A stretch of DNA of 64,000 bases from Candidatus Bathyarchaeia archaeon (GTDB lineage Archaea; Thermoproteota; Bathyarchaeia; 40CM-2-53-6; CALIRQ01): NCBI GenBank assembly GCA_038843675.1, contig JAWBRV010000007.1, forward strand, positions 1-64,000, written 5' to 3'. The translations under genes were made by a program, and so were the position numbers. The notes under the pieces are model-generated. The model was not told the DNA's origin and searched no databases. It saw only the letters and a list, made by a program, of their open reading frames with translations. This document shows, in pieces, positions 34,853 through 44,045 of this stretch. Position 1 is the first letter of the stretch. Every line of letters begins with the position of its first letter.

Positions 34853-34916
34853 GGCGCCTTTTGAAAATATTTAAAAAGTCCGTGGGCTCAAGCGGAGCCG
34901 CGAGGAATCGGATGGA

Positions 34917-35723
34917 TTGGAGCTAAAGATACTCCATATGGATCCCCAAGAGATGAGGTTCCTGCTCACGGGGGTTGGGCCAAGGCTAGCGAACGCCATA
35001 AGGAGGGCCATGATATCCGAGGTCCCAACGATGGCCATAGACGACGTAGTAATATTGGAGAACTATTCCAGTATGTACGATGAAATATTGGCCCATAGGT
35101 TGGGCCTAATCCCCCTGATTACTGATTTGAATTCCTATGTCCCGAGGGAGGTTTGCGGATGCGGAAGCGACCTCGGCTGTTCTAGATGCACTGCCACTTT
35201 GACCTTGGAGGCTGAGGCCAAGGAGGGGCCGATCACCGTTTATTCCGGAGATCTCAAATCCGAGTCGGGGGTCAGGCCCGTGAGCGAGAGGATCCCAATA
35301 TTGAAGCTGGCCCCGGGGCAGAGGATAAAGCTCGAGGCATATGCTAGGCTTGGGAAGGGGAAGGAGCATGCGAAGTGGCAGCCCACGTCCACCTGCAGTT
35401 ATAAGAACCTCCCCCGGATAAAAATCGATGGCAAGCGATGCGATGCTTGCGGGCGATGCGTTGCGATCTGCCCCAAGGGGGTTCTTGGGATCGAGGGACC
35501 CAAGCTCGTGGTAAAGAACGAGATGGCCTGCACGCTATGCGGAGATTGCGTCAGGGCCTGCCCGATATCCCCGTCCCCCATCACCATAGCTTGGGATAGA
35601 AACTCCTTCATATTCACGGTCAGATCCGTGGGCTCCCTGAGCCTAGGGGAGATATTTAGGGAATCCTGCAAGGCGATCAAGGAGAAGGCCATGGAGATGA
35701 GTCAAGCCCTATCGACCATCTAA
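34917..35723 (+). CDS. rpoD: DNA-directed RNA polymerase subunit Rpo3 (RpoD) with two ferredoxin-like clusters
   Basis: 268 residues from TTG 34917, about 45 bp after a TATA box AAATATTTAAAA. The alpha-like fold shows NAIRRAMISEVPTMAID and AHRLGLIPL. An inserted domain carries two complete 4Fe-4S motifs, C175-C178-C181-C185 and C205-C208-C211-C215, each of CxxCxxCxxxCP type. A further set C80, C82, C88, C91 could bind zinc. It pairs with Rpo11 to nucleate polymerase assembly. Clusters are kept only in part of the archaea, so two intact ones are informative. Confidence 0.96.
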   Translation: MELKILHMDPQEMRFLLTGVGPRLANAIRRAMISEVPTMAIDDVVILENYSSMYDEILAHRLGLIPLITDLNSYVPREVCGCGSDLGCSRCTATLTLEAEAKEGPITVYSGDLKSESGVRPVSERIPILKLAPGQRIKLEAYARLGKGKEHAKWQPTSTCSYKNLPRIKIDGKRCDACGRCVAICPKGVLGIEGPKLVVKNEMACTLCGDCVRACPISPSPITIAWDRNSFIFTVRSVGSLSLGEIFRESCKAIKEKAMEMSQALSTI

Positions 35724-35732
35724 AGCGGTGAG

Positions 35733-36083
35733 ATGATGAAATCCCCTGAGATCGAGGAGCTGATATCGTTCCTGAGGAGGAAGTCGAAGGAGAACAAGGC
35801 CCCAATATGGGAGGATATCGCGGATAGGCTATCCAAGCCTAGGAGGAACATCCCGGCCGTGAACCTGAGCCGGATCAGGAGGTATTCCACGAACGGCGAA
35901 ACGATCCTAGTCCCCGGGAAGCTATTGGGGGCCGGATCCTTGGAGCATAAGGTCAAGGTGGCGGCCATGAAGTTCAGCGAAAGCGCGAGGCGGAAGATCG
36001 AAAGGGCCGGCGGGGAATGCCTCTCAATCCCAGAGTTGGTTAACGAGAACCCGAAGGGATCTGGGGTCAAGATATTGGGGTGA
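35733..36083 (+). CDS. rpl18e: 50S ribosomal protein eL18
   Basis: 116 residues: APIWEDIADRLSKPRRNIPAVN, VVPGKLLGAGSL-type ILVPGKLLGAGSLEHKVKVAA, and an end with SIPELVNENPKGSGVKIL. Archaeal/eukaryotic-specific; normal place after rpoD. Confidence 0.94.
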   Translation: MMKSPEIEELISFLRRKSKENKAPIWEDIADRLSKPRRNIPAVNLSRIRRYSTNGETILVPGKLLGAGSLEHKVKVAAMKFSESARRKIERAGGECLSIPELVNENPKGSGVKILG

Positions 36084-36532
36084 AGGGCATGGCCGAGGCG
36101 CCTAGGGAATGCGTGTATTTGGATGCCGCGGGAATGATCTGCGGGAGGTTGGCCTCCTATGCCGCAAAGGAGGCGATAAGGGGGAAGGAAGTCGTAATAG
36201 TCAATGCGGAAAAGGCCGTCATCTCCGGAACGAAGAGCAGGGCCTTGGCCAGGCTCTTAAAGAAGCTCCAGACTAGGACGTTGGCCTCTCAGGAGAAGGC
36301 CCCCAAGCATCCAAGGAGGCCGGATACTTATCTGAGGAGGGTTATAAGGTCCATGTTGCCTAGGAAGAAGCCCAAAGGCAGGGACTCATATAGGAGGGTC
36401 AAGGTATATATTGGAATCCCCCAAGAGCTCTCCGGCGTGAAGCTCCTGCGCTTGGAGGAGGCCAGCGCCTCGAGGCTTAAGTGCCCCTTCGTGACCTTGA
36501 AGGAACTGATGGGGGAGATCGGTGGGAAATGA
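36080..36532 (+). CDS. rpl13: 50S ribosomal protein uL13
   Basis: 150 residues from GTG 36080, overlapping the eL18 stop; ATG 36089 is an alternative. Core: [55 protein letters not shown]. It overlaps uS9 by 4 nt. Confidence 0.95.
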   Translation: MKGMAEAPRECVYLDAAGMICGRLASYAAKEAIRGKEVVIVNAEKAVISGTKSRALARLLKKLQTRTLASQEKAPKHPRRPDTYLRRVIRSMLPRKKPKGRDSYRRVKVYIGIPQELSGVKLLRLEEASASRLKCPFVTLKELMGEIGGK

Positions 36533-36939
36533 GTGAGAGGAAGAAAGTGCTCCTAAGCGTCGGGAAGAGGAAGACCGCCATCGCGAGGGCGGTGATTGAG
36601 CCGGGATCGGGCAGGGTGACGATCAACAACTTCCCATTGGAGATTATATCGCCCGAGGTGGCTCGGTATAAGATCTTGGAACCAATCCTGCTCGCCGGCG
36701 ATAAGGCAAAGGGGGTGGATATATCGGTGAGCGTTTCCGGCGGAGGGTTCATGGGCCAAGCCGAGGCCTGCAGGATCGCCATCGCGAGGGGCTTGGTGGA
36801 ATGGACGAAGAGCTCGGAATTGAGGAGGATATTCGCGGCCTACGATAGGACAATGCTCGCGGGGGATCCGAGGCGCACGGAGCCGAAGAAATTCGGCGGC
36901 CCTGGGCCTAGGAGGAGGAGGCAGAAATCGTATAGGTAG
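36529..36939 (+). CDS. rps9: 30S ribosomal protein uS9
   Basis: 136 residues from ATG 36529, which overlaps the uL13 stop; an open frame to 36481 lies in uL13. Core: [41 protein letters not shown], and the basic tail [14 protein letters not shown] that reaches the P site. Confidence 0.96.
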   Translation: MSERKKVLLSVGKRKTAIARAVIEPGSGRVTINNFPLEIISPEVARYKILEPILLAGDKAKGVDISVSVSGGGFMGQAEACRIAIARGLVEWTKSSELRRIFAAYDRTMLAGDPRRTEPKKFGGPGPRRRRQKSYR

Positions 36940-36948
36940 CGATCCCAT

Positions 36949-37167
36949 ATGATGATCCCGGTAAGATGTTTCACTTGCGGGGAAGTCGTGGGGGATAAAT
37001 GGGAGGAATACATCTCGAGGCTGAACAGGGGGGAGGATCCCTCGAGGATACTCGACGACCTCGGCCTGAAGAAGTACTGTTGCAGGAGGACCTTGATATC
37101 CCATGTGGAGGTCATCGATGAGGTATTGAAATATGCGGAGCATATGAAGGAGCCGGGAGGTCGGTAG
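36949..37167 (+). CDS. rpoN: DNA-directed RNA polymerase subunit Rpo10 (RpoN)
   Basis: 72 residues. The zinc-bundle motif [15 protein letters not shown] near the N-terminus and the CC pair in [14 protein letters not shown] match Rpo10/RPB10. The usual next gene rpoK is not found before uS2. Confidence 0.95.
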   Translation: MMIPVRCFTCGEVVGDKWEEYISRLNRGEDPSRILDDLGLKKYCCRRTLISHVEVIDEVLKYAEHMKEPGGR

Positions 37168-37170
37168 GGG

Positions 37171-37809
37171 ATGACAATGGAAGACTCCGAGAAACAGGAG
37201 GCGGAATCGAAGGAGCTCCTCCTCCCATTGGAGGAGCTCCTCGCGGCGGGCCTGCATATAGGCACGAAGATGAAGACGAAGGATATGAGACCGTATATAT
37301 ATCGGATCAGGCCCGACGGCCTTTTGATATTGGATATAGGGAAGATCGATGAGAGGATCAGGGTGGCCGCGAAGTTCATATCCCAATATGAGCCTCAGAA
37401 AGTATACGTGATCTCCTCTAGGCTCTATGGGAAGACCCCGGTTGAGATGTTCTGCGAGGTATGCGGGTGCGTACCGGTGACCGGGAGGTTCATCCCGGGC
37501 ATGATATCCAACCCGCTTCACCCGAAGCACGCGGAGCCCGGGCTTGCCGTAATAACGGATCCGAGGGCCGATTCGCAGGCGATGGAGGAATGCTCGGCCC
37601 ATGGGATACCGGTGATAGCGCTTTGCGATACCGATAATGTCTTCTCCGGGGTCGATCTGGCCATACCGGTGAATAACAAGGGCAGAAGGGCGCTGGCTAT
37701 GGTGTATTGGCTGCTGGCTAGGCAGGTCCTCAGGGAGCGCGGGACAATCCCCCCGGATGGGAGCATAGATAAGACCGTGGACGATTTCGAAACGAAGTTG
37801 GCGGCTTAA
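37171..37809 (+). CDS. rps2: 30S ribosomal protein uS2
   Basis: 212 residues from ATG 37171. Core: GLHIGTKMKTKDMRPYIYRIRPDG (in parts: LHIGTKMKTKDM; YIYRIRPDGL), FIPGMISNPLHP, VITDPRADSQAMEE and LCDTDNVFSGVDLAIPVNNKG. Archaeal-type length without the bacterial coiled-coil insert. Confidence 0.96.
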   Translation: MTMEDSEKQEAESKELLLPLEELLAAGLHIGTKMKTKDMRPYIYRIRPDGLLILDIGKIDERIRVAAKFISQYEPQKVYVISSRLYGKTPVEMFCEVCGCVPVTGRFIPGMISNPLHPKHAEPGLAVITDPRADSQAMEECSAHGIPVIALCDTDNVFSGVDLAIPVNNKGRRALAMVYWLLARQVLRERGTIPPDGSIDKTVDDFETKLAA

Positions 37810-37825
37810 TATAGCGTGAATACAA

Positions 37826-38671
37826 TTGAGGATAAGGCATCCTGCGCATGCCGGATCGTTCTATCCCAGCGCTCCCGATTCGCTGAGGAGGGAGATAAGG
37901 AGGTGCTTCCTCCATGAGCTCGGCCCCGGGAGGATCCCGGAGGCCAAGGGGGGCCCGGGTAGGGTCGTTGGGCTTATCTGCCCTCATGCCGGGTATATGT
38001 ATTCCGGCCACATAGCGGCCCATGCCTATTGTCGCTTGGGCGAGGACAGGATCCCTGAGTCGGTCGTTATACTCGGCCCGGATCACACGGGCTCATGCGG
38101 AATGGCTTCGATGATGATCGAGGGCGCTTGGAGAACCCCGATCGGGGATTTGGCGATCGATTCGGACCTAGCAAGGGCCATCAGGGATAATTCCGATATA
38201 ATAGACGTTAACGATTTCGCCCTGAAGTATGAACACTCCATAGAGGTCCAGCTCCCATTCCTTATTTTCCTATTTGGCAGCAGACTTAAATTCGTCCCAA
38301 TATGTATGGGGTTGCAAGATCTGAACACGAGCCGCGAGATAGCGGAGTCGATAGCCAGCGCCCGCGCCGATAGGGAAATAGTCGTGATAGCGTCCTCGGA
38401 TATGAGCCACTACGAGCCCAAGTGGATCGCCGAGGAGAACGATAGGGCCGCGATAGACATGATCCTTCGGATGGATGAGGAGGCCTTCCAAGGGATGGTG
38501 GAATCGAGGGGACTATCGATCTGCGGATACGGCCCCATAACCGCCCTGATCCATTATTCGAAACTTATCGGCTCGAGGAACGCGAATTTGCTCGCCTATG
38601 GGACGAGTGGGGATGTAACGGGGGATTACGGGAGCGTTGTTGGATACGTTGCGATCTCCTTCGAATTGTGA
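37826..38671 (+). CDS. MEMO1-family protein
   Basis: 281 residues from TTG 37826. It begins RHPAHAGSFYPS, then LICPHAGYMYSGHIAAHAY (metal-binding His region), VILGPDHTG, and VIASSDMSHYEP. The MEMO fold resembles class III extradiol dioxygenases; the archaeal function is not established. It commonly follows uS2 and precedes mevalonate kinase in archaea, as here. Confidence 0.93.
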   Translation: MRIRHPAHAGSFYPSAPDSLRREIRRCFLHELGPGRIPEAKGGPGRVVGLICPHAGYMYSGHIAAHAYCRLGEDRIPESVVILGPDHTGSCGMASMMIEGAWRTPIGDLAIDSDLARAIRDNSDIIDVNDFALKYEHSIEVQLPFLIFLFGSRLKFVPICMGLQDLNTSREIAESIASARADREIVVIASSDMSHYEPKWIAEENDRAAIDMILRMDEEAFQGMVESRGLSICGYGPITALIHYSKLIGSRNANLLAYGTSGDVTGDYGSVVGYVAISFEL

Positions 38672-38960
38672 TATCGAAGTTATGGTATCCTCACTCGCCC
38701 GATTTGGCAAGCCTTTTAACCGCGTAATTATAACGCCGGACTTGAAGAGGATCCAAAAGGAAGGTCATGATTAAATCAAGCGAAATCAACTGAATCAAAT
38801 TCTGGCTGAATGGGGCTCCATTCAGATGGGGATGGGATCGGCACTCGCGGGATTGATCGGGAAATTGGGGAGGGCTTAAGTAGCGGCCATTCGACGATAT
38901 CGGGCGCGGTAAATGATTTACGCTGGATCCGGGTTCGATACTGGAGGAGGGGGGAAGATT

Positions 38961-39908
38961 GTGAGAATTGGGCCAGCCCGATCCACTGGATTGGCCCCCG
39001 CCAAGGCCATATTGATTGGTGAGCACTTCGTCGTGAGCGGGGCCACAGCTATCGCGATCGCCATAAACCTTTACGCCAAGGCCAGCGCCAGCTTGGCGCC
39101 GCGGGGCTCGATATCGATATCGGCCCAAGGCTTAAACATGCGCGATGAGAGGGCGGGAGCGTTCGATCCGCTGATTTCGATGACGAAGGCCTTTCTCGAG
39201 CGCTATGGGATCGACCAAGGCATTAGCATTTGGTTGAGCTCTGAGATCCCGCTATCGGCCGGGTTGGGATCCTCAGCGGCCATAGCCGTTTCAATCCTCG
39301 CGGCCCTATCAAGCCTATTCGGGATAAGGCTAAGGCGAGAGGAGATGTTCGATCTGGCATTCGTTTCGGAGAGGATCCTGCACGGGAGCCCCTCGGGGAT
39401 AGATCACGCGACATCCATCTACGGAGGAGCCATCGCCTACTCGCCCTCGAGGGGTTTCCGAAGGCTCTCCGTCGACAAGGAGATCTCCTTGGTGATCGGG
39501 GATACCTTGAAGAGGAGGTCGACGAGGGAGCAGGTCCTTAAGGTCCAAGATTTTTTAAGGAGGAACCCAGAGATCGCGAGGGAGGCATTCGAGAAGATCC
39601 GGGAGATCTCGGAGGGCGCGATCTCCTGCTTGGAGGGGGGAGATATGGAGGGGCTCGGGGAATTGATGAACGAGAACCAAGCTTTGTTGTCCAAGATCGG
39701 GGCCTCCTCCGAGGAGCTCGATAGGTTAATAGAAGCCTCCCTCAAAGCCGGGGCCCTCGGGGCGAAGCTCACTGGGGCCGGAGGGGGCGGTTGCATGATA
39801 GCCCTCGGCCCGCCAGAGGCCTTGGGGGCGATCGAGGAATCGATAAGGAGGGCCGGGGGAATCCCTTATAGGGTTAGGATGGACAGGGTGGGCTTTAGGG
39901 CGATCTGA
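38961..39908 (+). CDS. mvk: Mevalonate kinase
   Basis: GHMP kinase making phosphomevalonate. ATP loop ASPLSAGLGSSAA-type IPLSAGLGSSAAIAVSILA, N-terminal APAKAILIGEHFVVSG, SPSGIDHATSIYGGAI and C-terminal KLTGAGGGGCMIAL. The frame opens at 38913, but GTG 38961 (MRIGPARSTG, about 315 aa) has a strong GGAGGAGGGG ribosome-binding site at 38943 and starts just before the first strand. It leads the isoprenoid group. Confidence 0.93.
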   Translation: MRIGPARSTGLAPAKAILIGEHFVVSGATAIAIAINLYAKASASLAPRGSISISAQGLNMRDERAGAFDPLISMTKAFLERYGIDQGISIWLSSEIPLSAGLGSSAAIAVSILAALSSLFGIRLRREEMFDLAFVSERILHGSPSGIDHATSIYGGAIAYSPSRGFRRLSVDKEISLVIGDTLKRRSTREQVLKVQDFLRRNPEIAREAFEKIREISEGAISCLEGGDMEGLGELMNENQALLSKIGASSEELDRLIEASLKAGALGAKLTGAGGGGCMIALGPPEALGAIEESIRRAGGIPYRVRMDRVGFRAI

Positions 39909-39911
39909 GAT

Positions 39912-41012
39912 TTGCCGGCCAAATCTAGGACGGAGATCAGGAAGATCGATCACTTGGATATAGCCCTTAGGGAGGACGTTGGGTTCCGATCGTCCAATTG
40001 GCTGGATGAAGCGCATCTGATCCACAGGGCATTGCCGGAGCTGGATCTTGAGGACGTTAGGCTTGACTTGGAGTTCCTCGGCCATCGCATACGCGCTCCA
40101 ATAATGATCGAATCCATGACCGGTGGCACGGAGAGGGCCTCTAGGCTGAACGAGATCTTAGCCAAGACCGCGGAGAAGTTCGGGATCCCGTTGGGATTGG
40201 GGAGCCAAAGGGCGGCCCTCGAATCCCCGCGCCTCGCGCGAACGTTCAAGGTGGCCCGGGAGGTCGCCCCTTCGATCCCAATATTTGCCAATATTGGCAT
40301 CCCGCAACTCAAGGGGAAGGATGGCTTGGAGATCGCCAGCTCGGTCGTGGAGATGATCGACGCCGATGCCCTTTGCATACACCTCAACGCGCTCCAAGAG
40401 GCCATCCAGCCCGAAGGGGAGCCAACGTTTTCGAGGGGCCTAGAGGTGATAGCCTCAATTGCCAAATCGCTCAAGGTCCCGGTGATAGCCAAGGAGACCG
40501 GATGTGGGATCTCCGGGGATATGGCGAAATCCTTGGAGGAAGCGGGGGTGGCTTGCATAGATGTGGGCGGGGCTGGCGGGACGAGTTGGTCGGCCGTGGA
40601 ATGCCATAGGGCCAAGAGGATGAGGATGAGGGACAGGGAGCGGATCGGCCTAACCTTTTGGGATTGGGGGATACCGACGGGGGCGAGCCTCTTGGAGGTA
40701 TCGAACTCCACTGGACTCCCCTTGATATCCTCTGGCGGCCTCAGGGATGGATTGGACGTGGCCAAATCCATAGCCTTGGGAGCATCGCTGGGCGGATTCG
40801 CGCGCAAGCTCCTCTTGGCCGCCAAAGCCGGTCCGAGGCAATTGGAGGAAGCCGTGGGGATACTGCTAGAGGAGCTGAGGATCGCCATGTTCCTAACGGG
40901 CTGTAAAGATATCGGGGAACTGAAGAGGGCACCAGTCATCCTATCCGGAAGGCTTTTGGAATGGGCCAAGCTGAGGGGGATAGATCCCGAGAAATACTCC
41001 ATGCGCCGTTAG
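39912..41012 (+). CDS. fni: Isopentenyl-diphosphate delta-isomerase, type 2 (FMN/NADPH)
   Basis: 366 residues from TTG 39912, 3 bp after mvk. TIM barrel with RKIDHLDIALREDV at the start, IMIESMTGGTERASRLN, GLGSQRAALE, HLNALQEAIQPEG and VDVGGAGGTSWSAVE. FMN-dependent interconversion of IPP and DMAPP. The isopentenyl phosphate kinase often found between these genes is absent here. Confidence 0.95.
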   Translation: MPAKSRTEIRKIDHLDIALREDVGFRSSNWLDEAHLIHRALPELDLEDVRLDLEFLGHRIRAPIMIESMTGGTERASRLNEILAKTAEKFGIPLGLGSQRAALESPRLARTFKVAREVAPSIPIFANIGIPQLKGKDGLEIASSVVEMIDADALCIHLNALQEAIQPEGEPTFSRGLEVIASIAKSLKVPVIAKETGCGISGDMAKSLEEAGVACIDVGGAGGTSWSAVECHRAKRMRMRDRERIGLTFWDWGIPTGASLLEVSNSTGLPLISSGGLRDGLDVAKSIALGASLGGFARKLLLAAKAGPRQLEEAVGILLEELRIAMFLTGCKDIGELKRAPVILSGRLLEWAKLRGIDPEKYSMRR

Positions 41013-41121
41013 GGATTTGGCCGGGTCCCCATTCAACGGCCCTAGCCAACCTTGGATTCCTTGGCTTGCGATCAGATTTGGCAAATGATATAAATTCCGC
41101 CTTGGCGATCCTAACTGGGGA

Positions 41122-42402
41122 TTGGGTTTGTCAAAGTCGTCCGAATGCCATGGCTTCTATAAATTGAGCATAGAGGAGAGACTCAAGTTCCTCAAGGAGT
41201 TCTCCGGGCTGACGGATGAGGAAGTGAGCTTGTTGAGGAAGGAGGGGGGATTGAGCTTAGACCGCGCCGAGAGGATGATCGAGAACGTCGTCGGCTTCAT
41301 GCCGATCCCATTGGGCATAGCCGTAAACTTCCTGATCAATGGGAAGGATTACCTGATCCCGATGGCGATCGAGGAGCCATCGGTCGTCGCCGCCGCGAGC
41401 AACGCCGCTAGGATGGCTAGGCCGAGCGGGGGCTTTTGGACCTGCAGCACTGAGCCCATAATGATCGCCCAAATACAGGCGGTTGGCATAAAGAATCCGC
41501 ATTTCGCCAAGGTATCCGTCCTATCCTCGAGGGATGAGATATTGAGGCTCGCGAACGAGCAGGATCCGGTGCTGACATCGCTTGGGGGCGGCGCGAGGGA
41601 TATTGATTGTAAGGTGCTCAACACGCCCGTTGGCAAAATGCTGGTGACGGAGCTCTACGTGGATTGCAGGGATGCGATGGGCGCAAACGTTGTGAATACA
41701 ATGGCGGAGGCGGTTGCCCCACTGATAGAGCGGATAACGGGCGGTAAGGTCTACCTGAGGATAATATCGAACTTGGCCACTAGGAGGTTGGCGAGGGCGA
41801 AGGTCACGATCGCTAAGGAGGATGTCGGGGGGGAGGAAGTCGTCGATGGTATAGTGAGCGCTTATGAATTCGCCGCAGCCGATCCATATAGATGCGCCAC
41901 TCATAATAAGGGTATAATGAACGGCGTGATAGCCGTCGCGCTCGCCACAGGGAACGATACGAGGGCCTTGGAAGCGGGGGCGCACGCCTACGCCGCTAGG
42001 TCGGGCCGATACTCCCCATTGACGGTATGGGAGAAGGACTCGAGGGGAAATCTATCGGGATCCATAGAGCTTCCTATGGCCGTCGGCATAGTCGGTGGAG
42101 CCACGCACGCCCATCCGATAGCCAAGATAGCCCTCAAGATACTCGGCGTCAAATCGGCTAGGGAGCTCGCGGAGGTAATGGCGGCGGTCGGCTTGGCTCA
42201 GAACCTCGCCGCCCTGAGGGCATTGGCCGCGGAAGGCATACAAAAGGGCCATATGGCCCTCCACGCTAGGAACATCGCGGTCATGGCGGGCGCAACGGGG
42301 GATCTCGCTGATAAGATAGCCGAGAGGATGGTCTCTGAGAGGAAGATCAGGTTGGATAGGGCTAGGGAATTGTTGAGGGAGCTCGGTGGCCAGCCGGCCT
42401 AG
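41122..42402 (+). CDS. hmgA: HMG-CoA reductase, class II type
   Basis: 426 residues. Reduces HMG-CoA to mevalonate. Opening residues IENVVGFMPIPLGIAVNFL and the catalytic Glu in AIEEPSVVAAASNAARMA, Lys in THNKGIMNGVIAVALATGND (with Asp in GNDTRA) and the catalytic His in GHMALHARNIA are all present. These spacings fit the class II (Pseudomonas mevalonii/Archaeoglobus) type rather than the class I enzyme of most archaea. A TATA box AATGATATAAATT near 41083 precedes it, with the start near 41122. Confidence 0.93.
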   Translation: MGLSKSSECHGFYKLSIEERLKFLKEFSGLTDEEVSLLRKEGGLSLDRAERMIENVVGFMPIPLGIAVNFLINGKDYLIPMAIEEPSVVAAASNAARMARPSGGFWTCSTEPIMIAQIQAVGIKNPHFAKVSVLSSRDEILRLANEQDPVLTSLGGGARDIDCKVLNTPVGKMLVTELYVDCRDAMGANVVNTMAEAVAPLIERITGGKVYLRIISNLATRRLARAKVTIAKEDVGGEEVVDGIVSAYEFAAADPYRCATHNKGIMNGVIAVALATGNDTRALEAGAHAYAARSGRYSPLTVWEKDSRGNLSGSIELPMAVGIVGGATHAHPIAKIALKILGVKSARELAEVMAAVGLAQNLAALRALAAEGIQKGHMALHARNIAVMAGATGDLADKIAERMVSERKIRLDRARELLRELGGQPA

Positions 42403-42412
42403 CTCCTCCCCT

Positions 42413-42736
42413 TTATGAATCCTCCATCTCCGCCTTCCTAAGCTTTGGGATGAACTCCTTCTCCATCCAATCGGAAACCCTATCGTAAAGCTTTTGATAA
42501 TACTTCTTCGTCGAATGCTTTATTATGCCCATGCTCTCCATCTTCCTAAGGTATTTCCACTTCATGCTCCTCGAGATCCGATCCCCGAGTTGCTTATCTA
42601 TATCAGGCTTCTTGAAAACCCTCGGCAACTTGGCGAAGGCCCTCACAACTTCCCTTGGGAAGCCCTCGAGCATCGATTTGGATAACTTCCTCTTCCCCCT
42701 CCCCCCACCGGCCTTTCGTCCCTCTCCTTCGGCCAA
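42413..42736 (-). CDS. Small basic protein, probable winged helix, unknown function
   Basis: 107 residues with a Lys/Gly-rich N-terminus followed by a helical region that reads like a winged helix (LPRVFKKPDIDKQLGDRI, WKYLRKMESMGIIKHSTKKYYQ). Probably nucleic-acid binding. It lies between hmgA and the divergent geranylgeranyl reductase; the TATA box CTTATAAAAG at 42783-42792 may serve either direction. Confidence 0.6.
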   Translation of the reverse strand: MAEGEGRKAGGGRGKRKLSKSMLEGFPREVVRAFAKLPRVFKKPDIDKQLGDRISRSMKWKYLRKMESMGIIKHSTKKYYQKLYDRVSDWMEKEFIPKLRKAEMEDS

Positions 42737-42853
42737 TTGATCATCCTCCGAGCTTGGAGGCCGGCACCTTTATCCGGGAACGCTTATAAAAGTTTTGGGC
42801 TCCACATGTTTTTAATCCCGAATTCCTTATCGCTCTTGGGAAGGGTCCTGGGA

Positions 42854-44038
42854 ATGGATAAGTTCGACGTGGTGATAGTTGGAGCGGGGCCGGCCGGTTG
42901 CGCGGCAGCCAGAAGGGCCGCTTCAGGAGGGGCTAGGACCTTGGTCTTGGAAAGGGAGGATGGCCTCGGGAAGAGGGTCTGCGGGGAGGCCATATCTGAG
43001 GGCGCGCTCGCGGACGCGGGGATTGGGAGGTCTCCCGATTTCATAGCGAACGAGATAGAGCGCGTCAGGATCCACGCGCCCGACCGGAGCAAGTTCATAG
43101 AGTTCTCGAGGAGGGATGTGGATATGGGCGCTGGATTCATAATAAGGAAGGACGCATTCTTGAGGAAGATGGCCGAAGCCGCCATGAGAGAGGGAGCGGA
43201 GATCAGGCTGAGGTCCCCCGCCTTGGATATATCCGGGGAGGCCGGGGATTGGAGGATAAGGGTCGGCGGCGATTGTGGGAGTTATGAGATCGCCGCTAAT
43301 TTGATCATCGGATGCGATGGTGCCAACTCAATGATCGCGAAGAAATTCTTCGATAGGAGCGGGTATGGGGTGATAGGATGCGTCCAATACACGCTATCGC
43401 AATGCTCGATCGAGGAGGATACACTCGAATTCTTCTTAGGCAAGGAGGTCGCTCCTGGGGGATACGCTTGGATATTCCCGAAGGGGAACGGGATCGCAAA
43501 CGTGGGCTTGGGCTCTAGGGGAAGGCCAGCGAAGGAATTGCTCGAGGCATTCATAGAGTCCTGCCCCGAGAAGTTCTCGGGATCGAGGAAGATCAAGGAG
43601 GGTGCAGCCCCAGTCCCGATAAGCGGGCAACTTAGGAATGTGGTGCGGGATGGCTTAATGATATGCGGCGACAGCGCGGGGCAAGTGATCCCACTAACCG
43701 GAGCGGGAATTCACTCCAGCATAGTAGCGGGATCGATCGCCGGAGAGGTGGCTTCGAAGGCCGTGATGGAGGGGGACGTCAGCGCTAGGAGGCTGGCGGA
43801 GTATGAGGAGGAGTTCGGGAGGGTATGGGGGCGTCGTATATCCAAGAGCCTGAGGGCCCTTCGGGTCATTGAGAGCCTCTCGGATGAGGACCTAAACGAA
43901 TTGGCCGGCATGCTTAAGGCTGAGGATGTACTCGATCTCGCGAACGGATTGAATGTGGAAAGGGTCGCCAAATATCTCCTCAAGCATCCCATATTCGCGG
44001 CCAAGATAGCTAACAAACTGCTCTTCCAAAGGGGTTGA
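42854..44038 (+). CDS. Geranylgeranyl reductase family flavoprotein
   Basis: 394 residues from ATG 42854. Rossmann FAD motif FDVVIVGAGPAGCAAARRAAS, CGEAISEG (Cys region of the GGR family), IIGCDGANSMIAKKF and ICGDSAGQVIPLTGAGI. Saturates isoprenoid chains of archaeal lipids. Close linkage to GGGP synthase and G1P dehydrogenase supports membrane lipid synthesis. The frame to 42737 has no support. Confidence 0.93.
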   Translation: MDKFDVVIVGAGPAGCAAARRAASGGARTLVLEREDGLGKRVCGEAISEGALADAGIGRSPDFIANEIERVRIHAPDRSKFIEFSRRDVDMGAGFIIRKDAFLRKMAEAAMREGAEIRLRSPALDISGEAGDWRIRVGGDCGSYEIAANLIIGCDGANSMIAKKFFDRSGYGVIGCVQYTLSQCSIEEDTLEFFLGKEVAPGGYAWIFPKGNGIANVGLGSRGRPAKELLEAFIESCPEKFSGSRKIKEGAAPVPISGQLRNVVRDGLMICGDSAGQVIPLTGAGIHSSIVAGSIAGEVASKAVMEGDVSARRLAEYEEEFGRVWGRRISKSLRALRVIESLSDEDLNELAGMLKAEDVLDLANGLNVERVAKYLLKHPIFAAKIANKLLFQRG

Positions 44039-44045
44039 TCGTTTG

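Noticed and set aside
39950-41002. 350-codon antisense ORF opposite the IPP isomerase gene
   Set aside because: Exact shadow of fni; Ser/Pro/Leu-rich without motifs.
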